This document shows, piece by piece, positions 1 through 7,620 of a DNA stretch of 45,337 nt. Each line of letters begins with the position of its first letter. Within the stretch, counting starts at the first letter, position 1. The position numbers and the translations under genes are program-made. The notes beneath the pieces are model-generated. The model was not told the DNA's origin. It saw only the letters and a program-made list of their open reading frames with translations, and ran no database searches. The DNA is from Bacillota bacterium. Its GTDB lineage: Bacteria; Bacillota; Clostridia; Acetivibrionales; DSM-1351. The stretch lies in contig JAEVZU010000274.1 of NCBI GenBank assembly GCA_023392075.1, forward strand, positions 1-45,337, read 5' to 3'.

Positions 1-85
1 TCAAAATCAATGCCGGCGCTAAAAATACAACTGCCAATATTTTTTCTTCATTTAGTTTTTTATTTGCTTTAACTGCCCCGCTCAT
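1..85 (-). CDS. ABC transporter permease, N-terminal fragment
   Basis: Only the first 28 codons are in the window; the gene continues past the left edge. The visible protein has a short basic, lysine-rich cytoplasmic start followed by the beginning of a hydrophobic helix (ILAVVFLAPALIL). This is how MalF/UgpA-type sugar permeases usually start, so that is the likely family. GGAAGG lies eight bases before the ATG. It sits 38 bases downstream of the aldolase gene on the same strand, so the two are probably co-transcribed and the transporter may import the aldolase pathway's substrate. The family call is inference from one helix and the neighbourhood. Confidence 0.45.
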   Translation of the reverse strand, partial: MSGAVKANKKLNEEKILAVVFLAPALIL

Positions 86-123
86 ATTTATACCTTCCCC
101 CCTATATAGCCTTTTGCAGCCTT

Positions 124-1044
124 TTAACCCACGTACTTATCAATAAGGTTTCTCGAAATTCTATTCAGCACGGAAATTTCCTTTTTAAAGGTTTCAGTAA
201 GCCCATCGTCTTCCTTTACCCTGCACATTGTCGTCATGGGCAGGTTTTCAAAGGTTTTAAGATAGTATTTTGCATTTACAGGATAGTACTGACGCTCAAT
301 CAGTGATGTAATTGTAAGTAAATCCGAAAGGTCCTCCGCACTGATTTTTTCATAATTTGCACAAAGCCAGGCATACAGTGACGGATGAAAGTTGGCCATT
401 ACTCCGCTGTATCCTGTTGCTCCGTCCTTCAGGGACTCAAGCAAGGTAGAACTGTTGGCATTATACAGTTTTAAATTGCTGCCCTCTATTGCCTTCAGCT
501 TTTTCCGGATTTCCCCGGTATCACAGCAAGTATCCTTTAGAAAGAAAAACCGGCCCGTATCGGCGCACCATTTTATATTTTCAATTGATATAAGTCTTTT
601 ATACGGATAAGGACATTCATAGAAACCTAACGGTATGCCGGGATCTATTTTTTCCAGAAGTCTCTTGCAATTTTCCAGCCATATTTCATCGCTTTCATCT
701 TCTCTTGCCAGACGGTTGGTTATTAAAATTACCGCATCCACACCTGTTTTTGCTATTTCATTGATTTCATTTACCTGATCCTCAAAGGAATCGGATACAT
801 GACCAGAGGCTATAACCGGAACTCTTCCAGCTGCGGCCTCAACAACCGCTTTAGACAGCTCAATCCTTTCCTGGAGACTTAGATAAAACATCTCACTCGA
901 CTGACAAACCGCAAACAGACCTGATACACCTTCCCTTATGTACCAATTGACAAGTTGTTTCAGTGCATTATAATCAATTTCTTGCTTTTCATTATAAGGA
1001 GTCAGCATGACAGGCCAAACCCCACCCGGAAATTTATTTTCCAC
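124..1044 (-). CDS. dihydrodipicolinate synthase / N-acetylneuraminate lyase family aldolase
   Basis: Class I aldolase of the DapA/NanA superfamily, about 306 residues, the usual size. These enzymes form a Schiff base between a lysine and a pyruvate-type substrate. The candidate lysine is K170 (FFLKDT) and the catalytic tyrosine is Y142 (GFYECP), 28 residues apart as in DapA. The GTG start is chosen because TGGAGTGA precedes it at normal spacing; an ATG twelve codons upstream has no ribosome binding site. The tyrosine region does not read as the DapA YNxP signature, and no lysine-pathway genes are nearby. A catabolic role on a sugar acid, with the IclR gene upstream and the permease downstream, is more likely than lysine synthesis. 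The exact substrate cannot be read. Confidence 0.85.
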   Translation of the reverse strand: MENKFPGGVWPVMLTPYNEKQEIDYNALKQLVNWYIREGVSGLFAVCQSSEMFYLSLQERIELSKAVVEAAAGRVPVIASGHVSDSFEDQVNEINEIAKTGVDAVILITNRLAREDESDEIWLENCKRLLEKIDPGIPLGFYECPYPYKRLISIENIKWCADTGRFFFLKDTCCDTGEIRKKLKAIEGSNLKLYNANSSTLLESLKDGATGYSGVMANFHPSLYAWLCANYEKISAEDLSDLLTITSLIERQYYPVNAKYYLKTFENLPMTTMCRVKEDDGLTETFKKEISVLNRISRNLIDKYVG

Positions 1045-1092
1045 TATAAATTCACTCCATTTCTGTATGATATATACCAATTATTCATTTTT

Positions 1093-1117
1093 GTTCCACA
1101 TTATAGAACTCCGTTCT
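1093..1117. promoter_or_regulatory. candidate IclR operator upstream of the aldolase gene
   Basis: The 25 bases match the site at 1971-1995 at 21 positions. The shared core is GTTCCANANTATAGAACT followed by GTTCT. GTTCC...GGAAC-type half-sites around an AT-rich centre make an imperfect palindrome like those bound by IclR-family dimers. It lies about 50 bases upstream of the aldolase start. The duplication is directly visible; the regulator assignment is inference from adjacency. Confidence 0.55.
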
Positions 1118-1193
1118 CAATTATGGTGGTAAGGAAAACTTAGATATGCTTACCTAAGTTTTATAAAAGCAAAATATTTCAATTTTAATTTTA

Positions 1194-1952
1194 TTAAATC
1201 CTTATTTCGATCCTCTGAATATATCTCTTTACAAGCTCGGCTACCTCCTGTATGAAGCTCTCGGTAAATTTCAAAGAAGCTCCGCTTACACTCATGGCAG
1301 CTGCCACCTGGCGCTTGGCATCAAATATAGGTAATGCTACACACTTGACGCCGAATTCATGTTCCATGTTATCTATGGCATAACCTCTAACTTTTGTGAT
1401 CTGTAATTCTTCTCTCAAAGTCTTTTTATCCACTATGGTATTTCCGGTAAACGGTACGAAATCCTGTTCCAGGTAGCTTGAAATAAATTCCTCGGGCATG
1501 TTGGCAAGCATTGCCTTGCCAATTCCTGTGCAGTACATGCCGGCCCGCTCACCAAAAAGAGAACGCATTAAATGAGTTGCCTGCGCCGGATAGGTAGCCT
1601 CAAGATAAAGCACCTCTCCACGGTGCGGAACTGCAAGATAAACATTTTCGTTTGTAATGTTAGCCAGTTCCTGCATATAGGGCTGGGCTATTTTCGTAAT
1701 GGCAAAGGTATCCCCCAGAGCCCTGCTCAGGTTAAAAATACCGATACCCAGACTGTATTTTCCAGTCTCTTCATCCTGCTCTACATATCCCATTTGCTTG
1801 TATGTATCCAATATATTATGAACATTGCTTTTATAAAGGCCAAGCATTTCACTTATCTCGGTAACACCCAGATTGGGTTTTTTCACAAAGCAGTTCAATA
1901 CCTCAATTGCTTTACTGAGACTTTTGATCTTAACTTCACTAGTATCGTACAC
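1194..1952 (-). CDS. IclR-family transcriptional regulator
   Basis: About 252 residues. The N-terminal winged helix-turn-helix reads KAIEVLNCFVKKPNLGVTEIS and continues to the recognition helix YKSNVHNILDTY. The C-terminal IclR effector domain follows, with the family's GERAGMYCTGIGKAMLA and IDNMEHEFGVKCVA-like segments. The GTG start is preferred because AAGGGGGTG lies about ten bases upstream; a longer reading to 2021 has no ribosome binding site. It is immediately upstream of the aldolase and permease genes on the same strand and is the obvious local regulator. Matching palindromic sites lie in its own promoter and before the aldolase, suggesting autoregulation. Effector unknown, probably a small organic or sugar acid. 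Confidence 0.9.
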   Translation of the reverse strand: MYDTSEVKIKSLSKAIEVLNCFVKKPNLGVTEISEMLGLYKSNVHNILDTYKQMGYVEQDEETGKYSLGIGIFNLSRALGDTFAITKIAQPYMQELANITNENVYLAVPHRGEVLYLEATYPAQATHLMRSLFGERAGMYCTGIGKAMLANMPEEFISSYLEQDFVPFTGNTIVDKKTLREELQITKVRGYAIDNMEHEFGVKCVALPIFDAKRQVAAAMSVSGASLKFTESFIQEVAELVKRYIQRIEIRI

Positions 1953-1970
1953 TATTAGCACACCCCCTTC

Positions 1971-1995
1971 GTTCCATAATATAGAACTATGTTCT
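1971..1995. promoter_or_regulatory. candidate IclR operator in the iclR-type gene's own promoter
   Basis: Second copy of the 25-base motif also found at 1093-1117, placed 19 bases upstream of the regulator's GTG start. The core GTTCCATAATATAGAAC is a near-palindrome. Its position suggests autoregulation. Confidence 0.55.
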
Positions 1996-2052
1996 TTATT
2001 TCTATGAATTAATTGTATCATACCTCTTTTTTCAATGCAATATGCAAATCAA

Positions 2053-2103
2053 GAAAAAAAACAAGCTGACCCTGTTATATAAAAACATTGTCAGCTTGTT
2101 TAA
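2053..2103 (-). terminator. Rho-independent terminator after malic enzyme
   Basis: A 12-bp perfect stem (AAACAAGCTGAC with GTCAGCTTGTTT) is followed on the minus strand by eight thymines. It starts 37 bases downstream of the malic enzyme stop codon. Confidence 0.85.
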
Positions 2104-2139
2104 AACGAAATTATAATATTATAATTAAACTTTAAGAGA

Positions 2140-3315
2140 TTACTTTCTGGCAACTCCGGACTTTCTAGCTGCTTCAGCAACTGCTGCTGCAACCTCTTTT
2201 GCCACTCTAGGATCAAACGGAGCCGGAATTACATATTCTGCATTTCTATCTGCATCGCCAACAAGACCGGCGATTGCATAAGCAGCAGCTATTTTCATTT
2301 CATCATTTATTTCACGGGCACCTACATCAAAAGTACCTCTGAAGATACCTGGGAAGGCAAGCACGTTATTAACCTGGTTTGGATAGTCTGAACGGCCTGT
2401 ACCAACAACAGCAGCACCAGCTTCAAGAGCTTCTTCAGGCAGGATTTCAGGAGTTGGGTTAGCCTGTGCAAATATAATAGGATCTTTTGCCATTGACTTA
2501 ACCATTTCCTTTGTAACCTGGTTTGCAGCTGAAACTCCTATGAATACGTCGGCACCAGCCATAACATCCTTTAATAAACCTCTCTTGCCTTCAAGGTTAG
2601 TGATCTTTGCCATTTCGGCCTTGATTGGGTTGAGGTTGTCCCTGCCTTCATAGATAACGCCCTTTGTATCACAAAGAACTACCTTTCTAAGACCCATTGA
2701 GAAGAGAAGCTTTGTTATAGCTATAGCTGCTGCTCCTGCACCGTTAACGACTATTGAAATGTCTTCCATTTTCTTTCCAACAACCTTTAACGCATTGATA
2801 AGACCTGCAGCTGTAACTATTGCAGTACCATGCTGGTCATCGTGGAATATTGGAATATCTGTTTCCTTCTTTAATCTTTCTTCTATTTCAAAGCATCTTG
2901 GAGCTGCTATATCTTCCAGATTTACACCGCCGAAGCTGCCTGAGAGCAACTTAACAGTTTCAACTATGGTGTCAACATCCTTTGATTTGATACAAAGCGG
3001 GAATGCATCAACATCACCGAAAGTTTTGAAAAGGCAGCATTTTCCTTCCATAACAGGCATACCTGCTTCAGGACCTATATCACCCAAACCAAGAACAGCT
3101 GTACCGTCGGTGATAACTGCTACCATGTTGTGTCTTCTTGTGTATTTGTATGAATTCTCAACGTCTTTCTGTATTTCAAGACATGGTTGAGCTACTCCAG
3201 GTGAATAAGCTAATGAAAGATCTCTCTTGTCCTTTAAAGGAGCTTTGCATATTACTTCTATTTTGCCTGCCCACTCTTCGTGTGCCTTAAGTGAATCTTC
3301 ATAAATAGTTCCCAT
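2140..3315 (-). CDS. NAD(P)-dependent malic enzyme
   Basis: Oxidative decarboxylation of malate to pyruvate, cytoplasmic. At about 391 residues it is the short bacterial malic enzyme without a phosphotransacetylase extension. Visible motifs are YSPGVAQPC, VITDGTAVLGLGDIG, the substrate/metal segment KTFGDVDAFPL, DQHGTAI, and the dinucleotide fold VVNGAGAAAIA. The ATG is chosen because GGAGG lies eight bases upstream. The gene has its own promoter with a perfect Rex operator, so expression should respond to the NADH/NAD ratio. In cellulolytic clostridia this enzyme takes part in the malate shunt from phosphoenolpyruvate to pyruvate; that role is family knowledge and was not read from the sequence. 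Its neighbour is lactate dehydrogenase, another redox-linked enzyme at the pyruvate node. NAD versus NADP preference was not determined. Confidence 0.95.
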   Translation of the reverse strand: MGTIYEDSLKAHEEWAGKIEVICKAPLKDKRDLSLAYSPGVAQPCLEIQKDVENSYKYTRRHNMVAVITDGTAVLGLGDIGPEAGMPVMEGKCCLFKTFGDVDAFPLCIKSKDVDTIVETVKLLSGSFGGVNLEDIAAPRCFEIEERLKKETDIPIFHDDQHGTAIVTAAGLINALKVVGKKMEDISIVVNGAGAAAIAITKLLFSMGLRKVVLCDTKGVIYEGRDNLNPIKAEMAKITNLEGKRGLLKDVMAGADVFIGVSAANQVTKEMVKSMAKDPIIFAQANPTPEILPEEALEAGAAVVGTGRSDYPNQVNNVLAFPGIFRGTFDVGAREINDEMKIAAAYAIAGLVGDADRNAEYVIPAPFDPRVAKEVAAAVAEAARKSGVARK

Positions 3316-3361
3316 TTGATAATCCTCCAAACGTTAATTTAATCGATTTTTTCTTATTGCC

Positions 3362-3424
3362 ATAAGGAACAAACAACCAATAATTCCCAGCTTCCGCCGG
3401 ATTTACTGTTTATTTGTTCCTTAT
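3362..3424 (-). promoter_or_regulatory. 12-bp inverted repeat at the 5' end of the malic enzyme mRNA
   Basis: ATAAGGAACAAA at one end pairs with TTTGTTCCTTAT at the other, a perfect 12-bp stem enclosing 39 bases. From the promoter at 3427-3455 transcription should begin around 3420, so the stem would lie at the very 5' end of the mRNA. It could stabilise the transcript or form a regulatory leader. It is not followed by a U-tract, so it is not an ordinary terminator. Confidence 0.5.
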
Positions 3425-3426
3425 CT

Positions 3427-3455
3427 ATTCTACACTATTGTGAAATCTTTCACAA
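3427..3455 (-). promoter_or_regulatory. sigma-A promoter of malic enzyme
   Basis: TTGTGA and TAGAAT are separated by 17 bases on the minus strand. The -35 hexamer is inside the Rex operator, a placement that allows direct repression. It gives a leader of roughly 105 bases. Confidence 0.65.
3438..3455. promoter_or_regulatory. Rex operator
   Basis: TTGTGAAATCTTTCACAA is a perfect 18-bp match to the Rex consensus TTGTGAA-N4-TTCACAA. Rex is the NADH/NAD-sensing repressor of fermentation genes in Firmicutes. The site overlaps the -35 hexamer of the malic enzyme promoter. Confidence 0.85.
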
Positions 3456-3509
3456 CCTATTTTTTAAATTTCAATATAAAAATTTAGGCTTATCCTATTT
3501 TTTTACAAA

Positions 3510-4442
3510 TTAGATATCTTTTACTTCGTTTATAACCGCTCTTACCTTTTCAGCAGAATCTCTCAAAAGTTGTAATTCAGCATCTGTAATGTTCAATTCA
3601 AGAACCTTTTCAGCTCCGCTGCCGCCAACAATTGTCGGAACGTTCAACAAAACATCCTTGACACCGTACTGACCGTCAAGAACAGTACCAACAGGCATTA
3701 TTGTGTTGAAATCCTTCAGTATTGATTCAACTATTCTGTTGATTGAAAGAGCTATACCATAGTAAGTTGCTCCCTTGTTCTTAATGATTGTAGCACCGGC
3801 TGCCTTTACTTCACTGAACAACTCGTCCTTATTTATGTTTAAGCCGTTAGCCTTTACATAATCGTCGAATTGTGTTCCTGCAATATGAGTCTGGCTCCAT
3901 ACAGGAAGCTGTGAATCTCCGTGCTCACCCATGATATAACCGTGAACATTGGCAATGTCAACATTCAACGCCTGGCTTATGTGTGTTCTGAATCTGGCAC
4001 TGTCAAGAACAGTACCTGAACCGATAACCTTGCTTGCAGGCAAACCTGACCACTTTTGTGTCATATATGCTAATACATCAACAGGATTTGATACACTGAC
4101 AATTACACCCTTGTTGTAGTATTTCATAAGTTCAGTTACAATACTCTTCATTATTGCAGTGTTTTTCTTTGCAAGATCCAGACGTGTTTCTCCCGGCTTT
4201 CTTGCAGCACCTGCAGTTACAACAATTACATCACAATCCTTAACATCGGCATAATCACCTGAATAAACATTCATATGACCTGCAAATGATAAACCATGGC
4301 TAATATCAAGAGCTTCTCCGTAAGCCTTTTCCTTGTTTACGTCGATTAAAACCAACTCAGATACCAAATTGTTAATAGACATCGCATAAGCTGCTGAAGC
4401 TCCAACGAATCCCGCGCCAATTATAGCTACTTTATATCCCAT
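3510..4442 (-). CDS. ldh: L-lactate dehydrogenase
   Basis: NADH-dependent reduction of pyruvate to L-lactate, cytoplasmic, about 310 residues as usual. The N-terminal Rossmann motif is GAGFVGASAAYAM. The substrate arginine lies in KPGETRLDLAKKN, and the catalytic His is in GEHGDSQLP, the form typical of LDH. The ATG is selected by GGAGGG seven bases upstream. It lies upstream of malic enzyme on the same strand, but malic enzyme has its own promoter, so the two can be regulated separately. A weaker Rex-like sequence lies about 270 bases upstream of this gene. No strong terminator follows; a small AT-rich hairpin lies around 3478-3505. Confidence 0.95.
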   Translation of the reverse strand: MGYKVAIIGAGFVGASAAYAMSINNLVSELVLIDVNKEKAYGEALDISHGLSFAGHMNVYSGDYADVKDCDVIVVTAGAARKPGETRLDLAKKNTAIMKSIVTELMKYYNKGVIVSVSNPVDVLAYMTQKWSGLPASKVIGSGTVLDSARFRTHISQALNVDIANVHGYIMGEHGDSQLPVWSQTHIAGTQFDDYVKANGLNINKDELFSEVKAAGATIIKNKGATYYGIALSINRIVESILKDFNTIMPVGTVLDGQYGVKDVLLNVPTIVGGSGAEKVLELNITDAELQLLRDSAEKVRAVINEVKDI

Positions 4443-4708
4443 ACAAATTCCCTCCATTTTTTTCGCAATTGCTATTAGCGTAACACAACTTGTATTAACT
4501 TACAAACATAAATATCATGAATTTCTATTATTTTCTTAGCAAAAAAAGCCGATTTTTAAGATTACATTTCATATTGTAGCTTAATCTCAGGTTTTTATGC
4601 ATTTACAATTATCTTGTATACAATGTTTTCTTTTGAGACCATATATATACATAGCATGCAGGTTTGAGACGGATTGAGTAAAATTTAACAAGATGAATAT
4701 TTATAACT

Positions 4709-4726
4709 TTGTTAAGAAATTAACCT
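4709..4726. promoter_or_regulatory. possible degenerate Rex site upstream of ldh
   Basis: TTGTTAA-N4-TTAACCT departs from the symmetrical TTGTTAA-N4-TTAACAA form at two bases. It is about 270 bases from the ldh start, which is far for a repressor site, so this is tentative. Confidence 0.3.
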
Positions 4727-4770
4727 GAAGTGCAAGTTAGTTGATCAATTCTGCCGGCCAATAAAAAGTA

Positions 4771-4825
4771 CATGCCTGAAAATGTAAGCGTATCGATTGT
4801 GATAGCTGTATACATTTCAGGCATG
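4771..4825 (-). terminator. terminator after coaX
   Basis: CATGCCTGAAA and TTTCAGGCATG, extended by TGTA/TACA with one bulged base, form a long stem. On the minus strand it is followed by TACTTTTTATT. It begins 33 bases after the coaX stop codon. Confidence 0.65.
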
Positions 4826-4857
4826 CGTTTTGTGAGCATTCTATTGATTGAAGTTAA

Positions 4858-5628
4858 TTAATTACGATTTCTTTCGTACACTATTCTTAATCCTTCCAGA
4901 GTCAGGGTCGGACTTACGTGATCAATTGTTCTGGATTCCTCCGAAATAAATCTTGCCAGACCGCCTGTTGCTATTACCTTTATATTGTCTTCCTGCATTT
5001 CCTGTTTCATGCGTTTTACGATATAATCAACCTGTCCTATATATCCGTAAAATATACCCGACTGCATACTGGACACAGTGTTTTTACCGATAACGCCGTC
5101 CGGCTTTATCAAGTCTATTCTTGGGAGTTTGGCCGCCTTTTGGAATAATGCCTCCAGACTGATCTTGACTCCCGGGCAGATAACACCGCCCAGGTATTCT
5201 CCCCTGGCCGATACGGCGCAGAAGGTGGTAGCAGTTCCCATATCCACTATTATCAACGGTCCGCCGTATAATTCAAAACCGGCAACAGCGTTTACTATCC
5301 TGTCGGTCCCTACTTCCTTTGGATTCTGATACCTGATGTTTATCCCTGTTTTTGTACCCGGACCGATAATCATGGGGTCCAGTTTGAAATACTTTTTGAT
5401 AGAGTGCTCCAAAGTATACATTATGGGCGGAACAACGGATGCTATGATAACCGCTTCAATTTCACCGGCTTTTAAACCTGCATGATCAAATAAATTGAGC
5501 ATAAACATTCCCAATTCATCTGCGGTTCTCTCCTTGTCGGTATTCAGCCGCCAGCTCGCCAGAAGTTCTGTTTGACCGTAAACCCCCAGCACTATGTGTG
5601 TATTCCCAACATCTACTACTAGAATCAT
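4858..5628 (-). CDS. coaX: type III pantothenate kinase
   Basis: Phosphorylates pantothenate in the first step of coenzyme A synthesis. About 256 residues, normal for CoaX. ASKHA-fold motifs are the N-terminal phosphate loop DVGNTHIVLGVY, the central GTDRIVNAV segment, and the DMGTATTFCAV ATP-binding motif. The start has GGAGG directly upstream. It lies 38 bases after the disordered-protein gene and about 1 kb after birA, all on the same strand. BirA-CoaX proximity is common in Firmicutes and links biotin and coenzyme A metabolism. A stem-loop terminator follows. Confidence 0.95.
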   Translation of the reverse strand: MILVVDVGNTHIVLGVYGQTELLASWRLNTDKERTADELGMFMLNLFDHAGLKAGEIEAVIIASVVPPIMYTLEHSIKKYFKLDPMIIGPGTKTGINIRYQNPKEVGTDRIVNAVAGFELYGGPLIIVDMGTATTFCAVSARGEYLGGVICPGVKISLEALFQKAAKLPRIDLIKPDGVIGKNTVSSMQSGIFYGYIGQVDYIVKRMKQEMQEDNIKVIATGGLARFISEESRTIDHVSPTLTLEGLRIVYERNRN

Positions 5629-5666
5629 ATTCCTCCACCATTCTTAACTCGAAATATCTCAATATG

Positions 5667-6161
5667 CTATACCCCAAGTCTCATACTGCGAATTTCTTTT
5701 AATTCCAGCTCAATTTCTTTTTCTATTCTGGTTATATCTGCAGCAATATCCGCTACTGTTTCTTCAGCACGGGGCTTTATAGCCGGCCTCTGGAAATGCT
5801 GCCTTGTGTTTTCTCTGTTTTCTTTGCCGCTATCCCTGTTTTGATTGTCTCTATGAAAATTTCTCTGATAATTTTCCTTGTGCTGGTTTGGTCCGTTTTC
5901 ACGTGAAGAGTTTTCCCTGGCCTGATTGTCCCGGTTTTCTCTTCTCTGTGCATCTCTTTGCTGGTTAAAATCTCTTTGGTTATTATTTTCCCTCTGCTGA
6001 TTATCTCTCGGAGGCCTGTTGTTTCTTATATGATTTTCCTTGTGAGATGCATCTGAATCCCTTTGAAAGGATTTCTGCTGCGAATTTGTATTGGCGGGCG
6101 CACCTGTCTGAACTCCATCCTTTGAAAAGTTTTTTCTTGGGTAATCATTCTTTTTAACCAC
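5667..6161 (-). CDS. disordered Asn/Gln/Arg/Glu-rich protein with C-terminal helix
   Basis: Not recognised. 164 residues starting at GTG, with AGGAGG upstream at good spacing, so translation is likely. Residues 20-125 are almost entirely N, Q, R, E, D, H and K with recurring RDNQ/REN-type words and no hydrophobic core, which suggests intrinsic disorder. The last 35 residues (from AEETVADIAADITRI) look like an amphipathic helix or coiled coil. There is no signal peptide or membrane segment. An RNA-binding or condensate-forming role would fit the composition, but nothing in the sequence proves it. It sits between birA and coaX in the same direction. Confidence 0.65.
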   Translation of the reverse strand: MVKKNDYPRKNFSKDGVQTGAPANTNSQQKSFQRDSDASHKENHIRNNRPPRDNQQRENNNQRDFNQQRDAQRRENRDNQARENSSRENGPNQHKENYQRNFHRDNQNRDSGKENRENTRQHFQRPAIKPRAEETVADIAADITRIEKEIELELKEIRSMRLGV

Positions 6162-6191
6162 TTTATATTCCTCCTAAGCTTTCTTTGCAAT

Positions 6192-6376
6192 TAGTAGTCT
6201 GTAGCATCTAAATTCATACATTGCCAGCAGTTAAAATTTCTCCAGAACTGCGTTGCCGGAAAGCACTGCTTCGCAGTACTTCGTTGAAATAAAGCGATTA
6301 TTCCGCCCTCCTCCGCCTTGTCCTGAAAAAATTTTCCTCACCGGACAATATACGTTTTAGATGTTACAGACTACTA
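6192..6376. mobile_element. MITE-like element with terminal inverted repeats
   Basis: A 185-bp non-coding element. Its left end (TAGTAGTCTGTAGCATCTAA, then ATACATTGCC) is matched by the reverse complement of the right end (TAGTAGTCTGTAACATCTAA, then GTATATTGTCC). The interior has no reading frame and is GC-richer than its surroundings. Ends of the same family occur near 8286, 12937, 17716, 18488 and 31532. Mobilisation by an unlinked transposase is inference; none is in the window. A flanking TA duplication is possible but cannot be proved. Confidence 0.7.
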
Positions 6377-6618
6377 AACATAATCAGATTTAAAAATATA
6401 ATCCAGCTTTTGTTATCATAGCACATATACCCTCTATTGACAATGTACAACACGCCTCACGCCGGCTGTTTTGCCACTTTTCCTTATCGTCGTCCCTGCC
6501 TTGCGTCAGCAAGACTGCGTCCATCCTCCTCAAAAATTGCCAAAATATCTCGGCTCGAGGTCGGTGATTTTTGAGCGGGAGAAAAGGTATCTGAGCAATA
6601 ATGTTTGGTTAATTTATT
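6377..6618. other. intergenic region downstream of birA with dispersed repeat motif
   Basis: No gene. It contains the recurring motif CTCTATTGACAATGTACA (around 6432-6449) followed by CACGCCTCAC, the same extension as at 27652. A 9-bp inverted repeat (CTCAAAAAT / ATTTTTGAG at 6529-6537 and 6567-6575) encloses a GC-rich partly palindromic core. This could end the birA transcript but has no U-tract. Confidence 0.5.
6428..6450 (+). repeat. dispersed 23-bp motif, copy 1
   Basis: A TACC start followed by CTCTATTGACAATGTACA and a final A. Identical or near-identical copies are at 12788, 27652 and in both arms of the palindrome at 14123-14166. This copy shares ten further bases (CACGCCTCAC) with the one at 27652, so it is part of a longer repeat. 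Confidence 0.7.
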
Positions 6619-7620
6619 CTATACATATCCCAGCAGGCCTCTTACCTGAACCTCTCCCGCTGAAATTTCCCTTACCGTCCCATCCTTACATTTTACAACA
6701 AGTTTGCCATCCGGGGCAACGGATTGAGCAACACCAATATATTCCATTCCTCTGCTCACAATCTTTACTTCCCTGCCAAGAGTAACAGAATATTTATTCC
6801 ACCTGTCAATAATTTCGCCGGTATTCTTCTCCAGTACTTTATTATACATTTCTTCAAAGCAGCTCAGAATGCTTCCAAGCAGCCTCACTCTGGAGACCTT
6901 TCCGCCTGCATGCATCTGCAGTGATGTAGCTTTGTTCTGAATTTCAGCATCGAATTCGCCGAAGGTTTGATTTACATTAATACCGATCCCCACTACTACA
7001 AAATTTACGTGACCGGGCTCTGCACTCAGCTCAGTAAGTATTCCGCACAGTTTATTGTTCTCTAATATTATATCATTGGGCCATTTGATTCCGCAATTTA
7101 TTCCCAGATCACGGAATATTCCCTCCACAACAGCAACAGATGCCGCAAGAGTTATTATCTGAACCTGCTCAGGTTCCAGATCAGGTCTGAGAATGATTGA
7201 AAACCAAAGTCCCTGATTGTTATCCGATTGCCAGAGTCTTCCCACTCGTCCTCTTCCCAGGGTTTGTCTTTCGGCAATAACCACTGTTCCATGAGGGCAG
7301 CCATCGTTGGCTATTTTTTTTGCATGATTGTTGGTAGAATCTATTTCATCAAAATGTATCAGTTTTATTCCGATATGCTGACCTTCTGGTATACAGATCT
7401 CTCTTTCATCAAGTATATCGGGTAATTCAATAAGCTTATACCCTTTTCTTGAAGAAGATTCTATGTTATAGCCTTCTTTTCTCAGTTCATTTATATGCTT
7501 CCATACCGCAGTGCGTGAAACCCCCAGACTATTGCTGAGCTCCTCACCCGAAATGTATTCCCGCTTTTCCTTAAGCCTATGTAAAATAAGATTTTTCAAC
7601 TTGCCCGTCACCATCCCCAT
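6619..7620 (-). CDS. birA: biotin operon repressor / biotin-[acetyl-CoA-carboxylase] ligase
   Basis: About 333 residues, the two-domain BirA type. Residues 1-75 form a winged helix-turn-helix (YISGEELSNSLGVSRTAVWKHI). The ligase domain has TLGRGRVGRLWQS and QGLWFSIILRP for biotinyl-AMP formation, then GIKWPNDII and a C-terminal SH3-like domain. It attaches biotin to carboxylase carrier proteins and probably represses biotin genes. The start is uncertain: ATG at 7620, ATG at 7614 and GTG at 7611 all lie within or next to the end of the upstream gene, and none has a clean ribosome binding site, suggesting translational coupling. The 3' side is followed by repeat-rich DNA. Confidence 0.93.
   Translation of the reverse strand: MGMVTGKLKNLILHRLKEKREYISGEELSNSLGVSRTAVWKHINELRKEGYNIESSSRKGYKLIELPDILDEREICIPEGQHIGIKLIHFDEIDSTNNHAKKIANDGCPHGTVVIAERQTLGRGRVGRLWQSDNNQGLWFSIILRPDLEPEQVQIITLAASVAVVEGIFRDLGINCGIKWPNDIILENNKLCGILTELSAEPGHVNFVVVGIGINVNQTFGEFDAEIQNKATSLQMHAGGKVSRVRLLGSILSCFEEMYNKVLEKNTGEIIDRWNKYSVTLGREVKIVSRGMEYIGVAQSVAPDGKLVVKCKDGTVREISAGEVQVRGLLGYV

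Larger units (their letters stand above)
4443..4857. other. intergenic region between coaX and ldh
   Basis: 415 bases without a credible gene. It holds the coaX terminator hairpin (4771-4825) and, at 4709-4726, TTGTTAAGAAATTAACCT, which matches a Rex-type site in one full half and five of seven bases of the other. The ldh promoter must lie here, but no convincing -35/-10 pair was found. Confidence 0.5.

Noticed and set aside
955..1143. Plus-strand open frames opposite the aldolase gene and its promoter
   Set aside because: They lie antisense to a clear gene, lack ribosome binding sites and have no protein-like pattern.
6471..6785. Plus-strand frame across the end of birA and the repeat region
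   Set aside because: No ribosome binding site, and half of it is antisense to birA.
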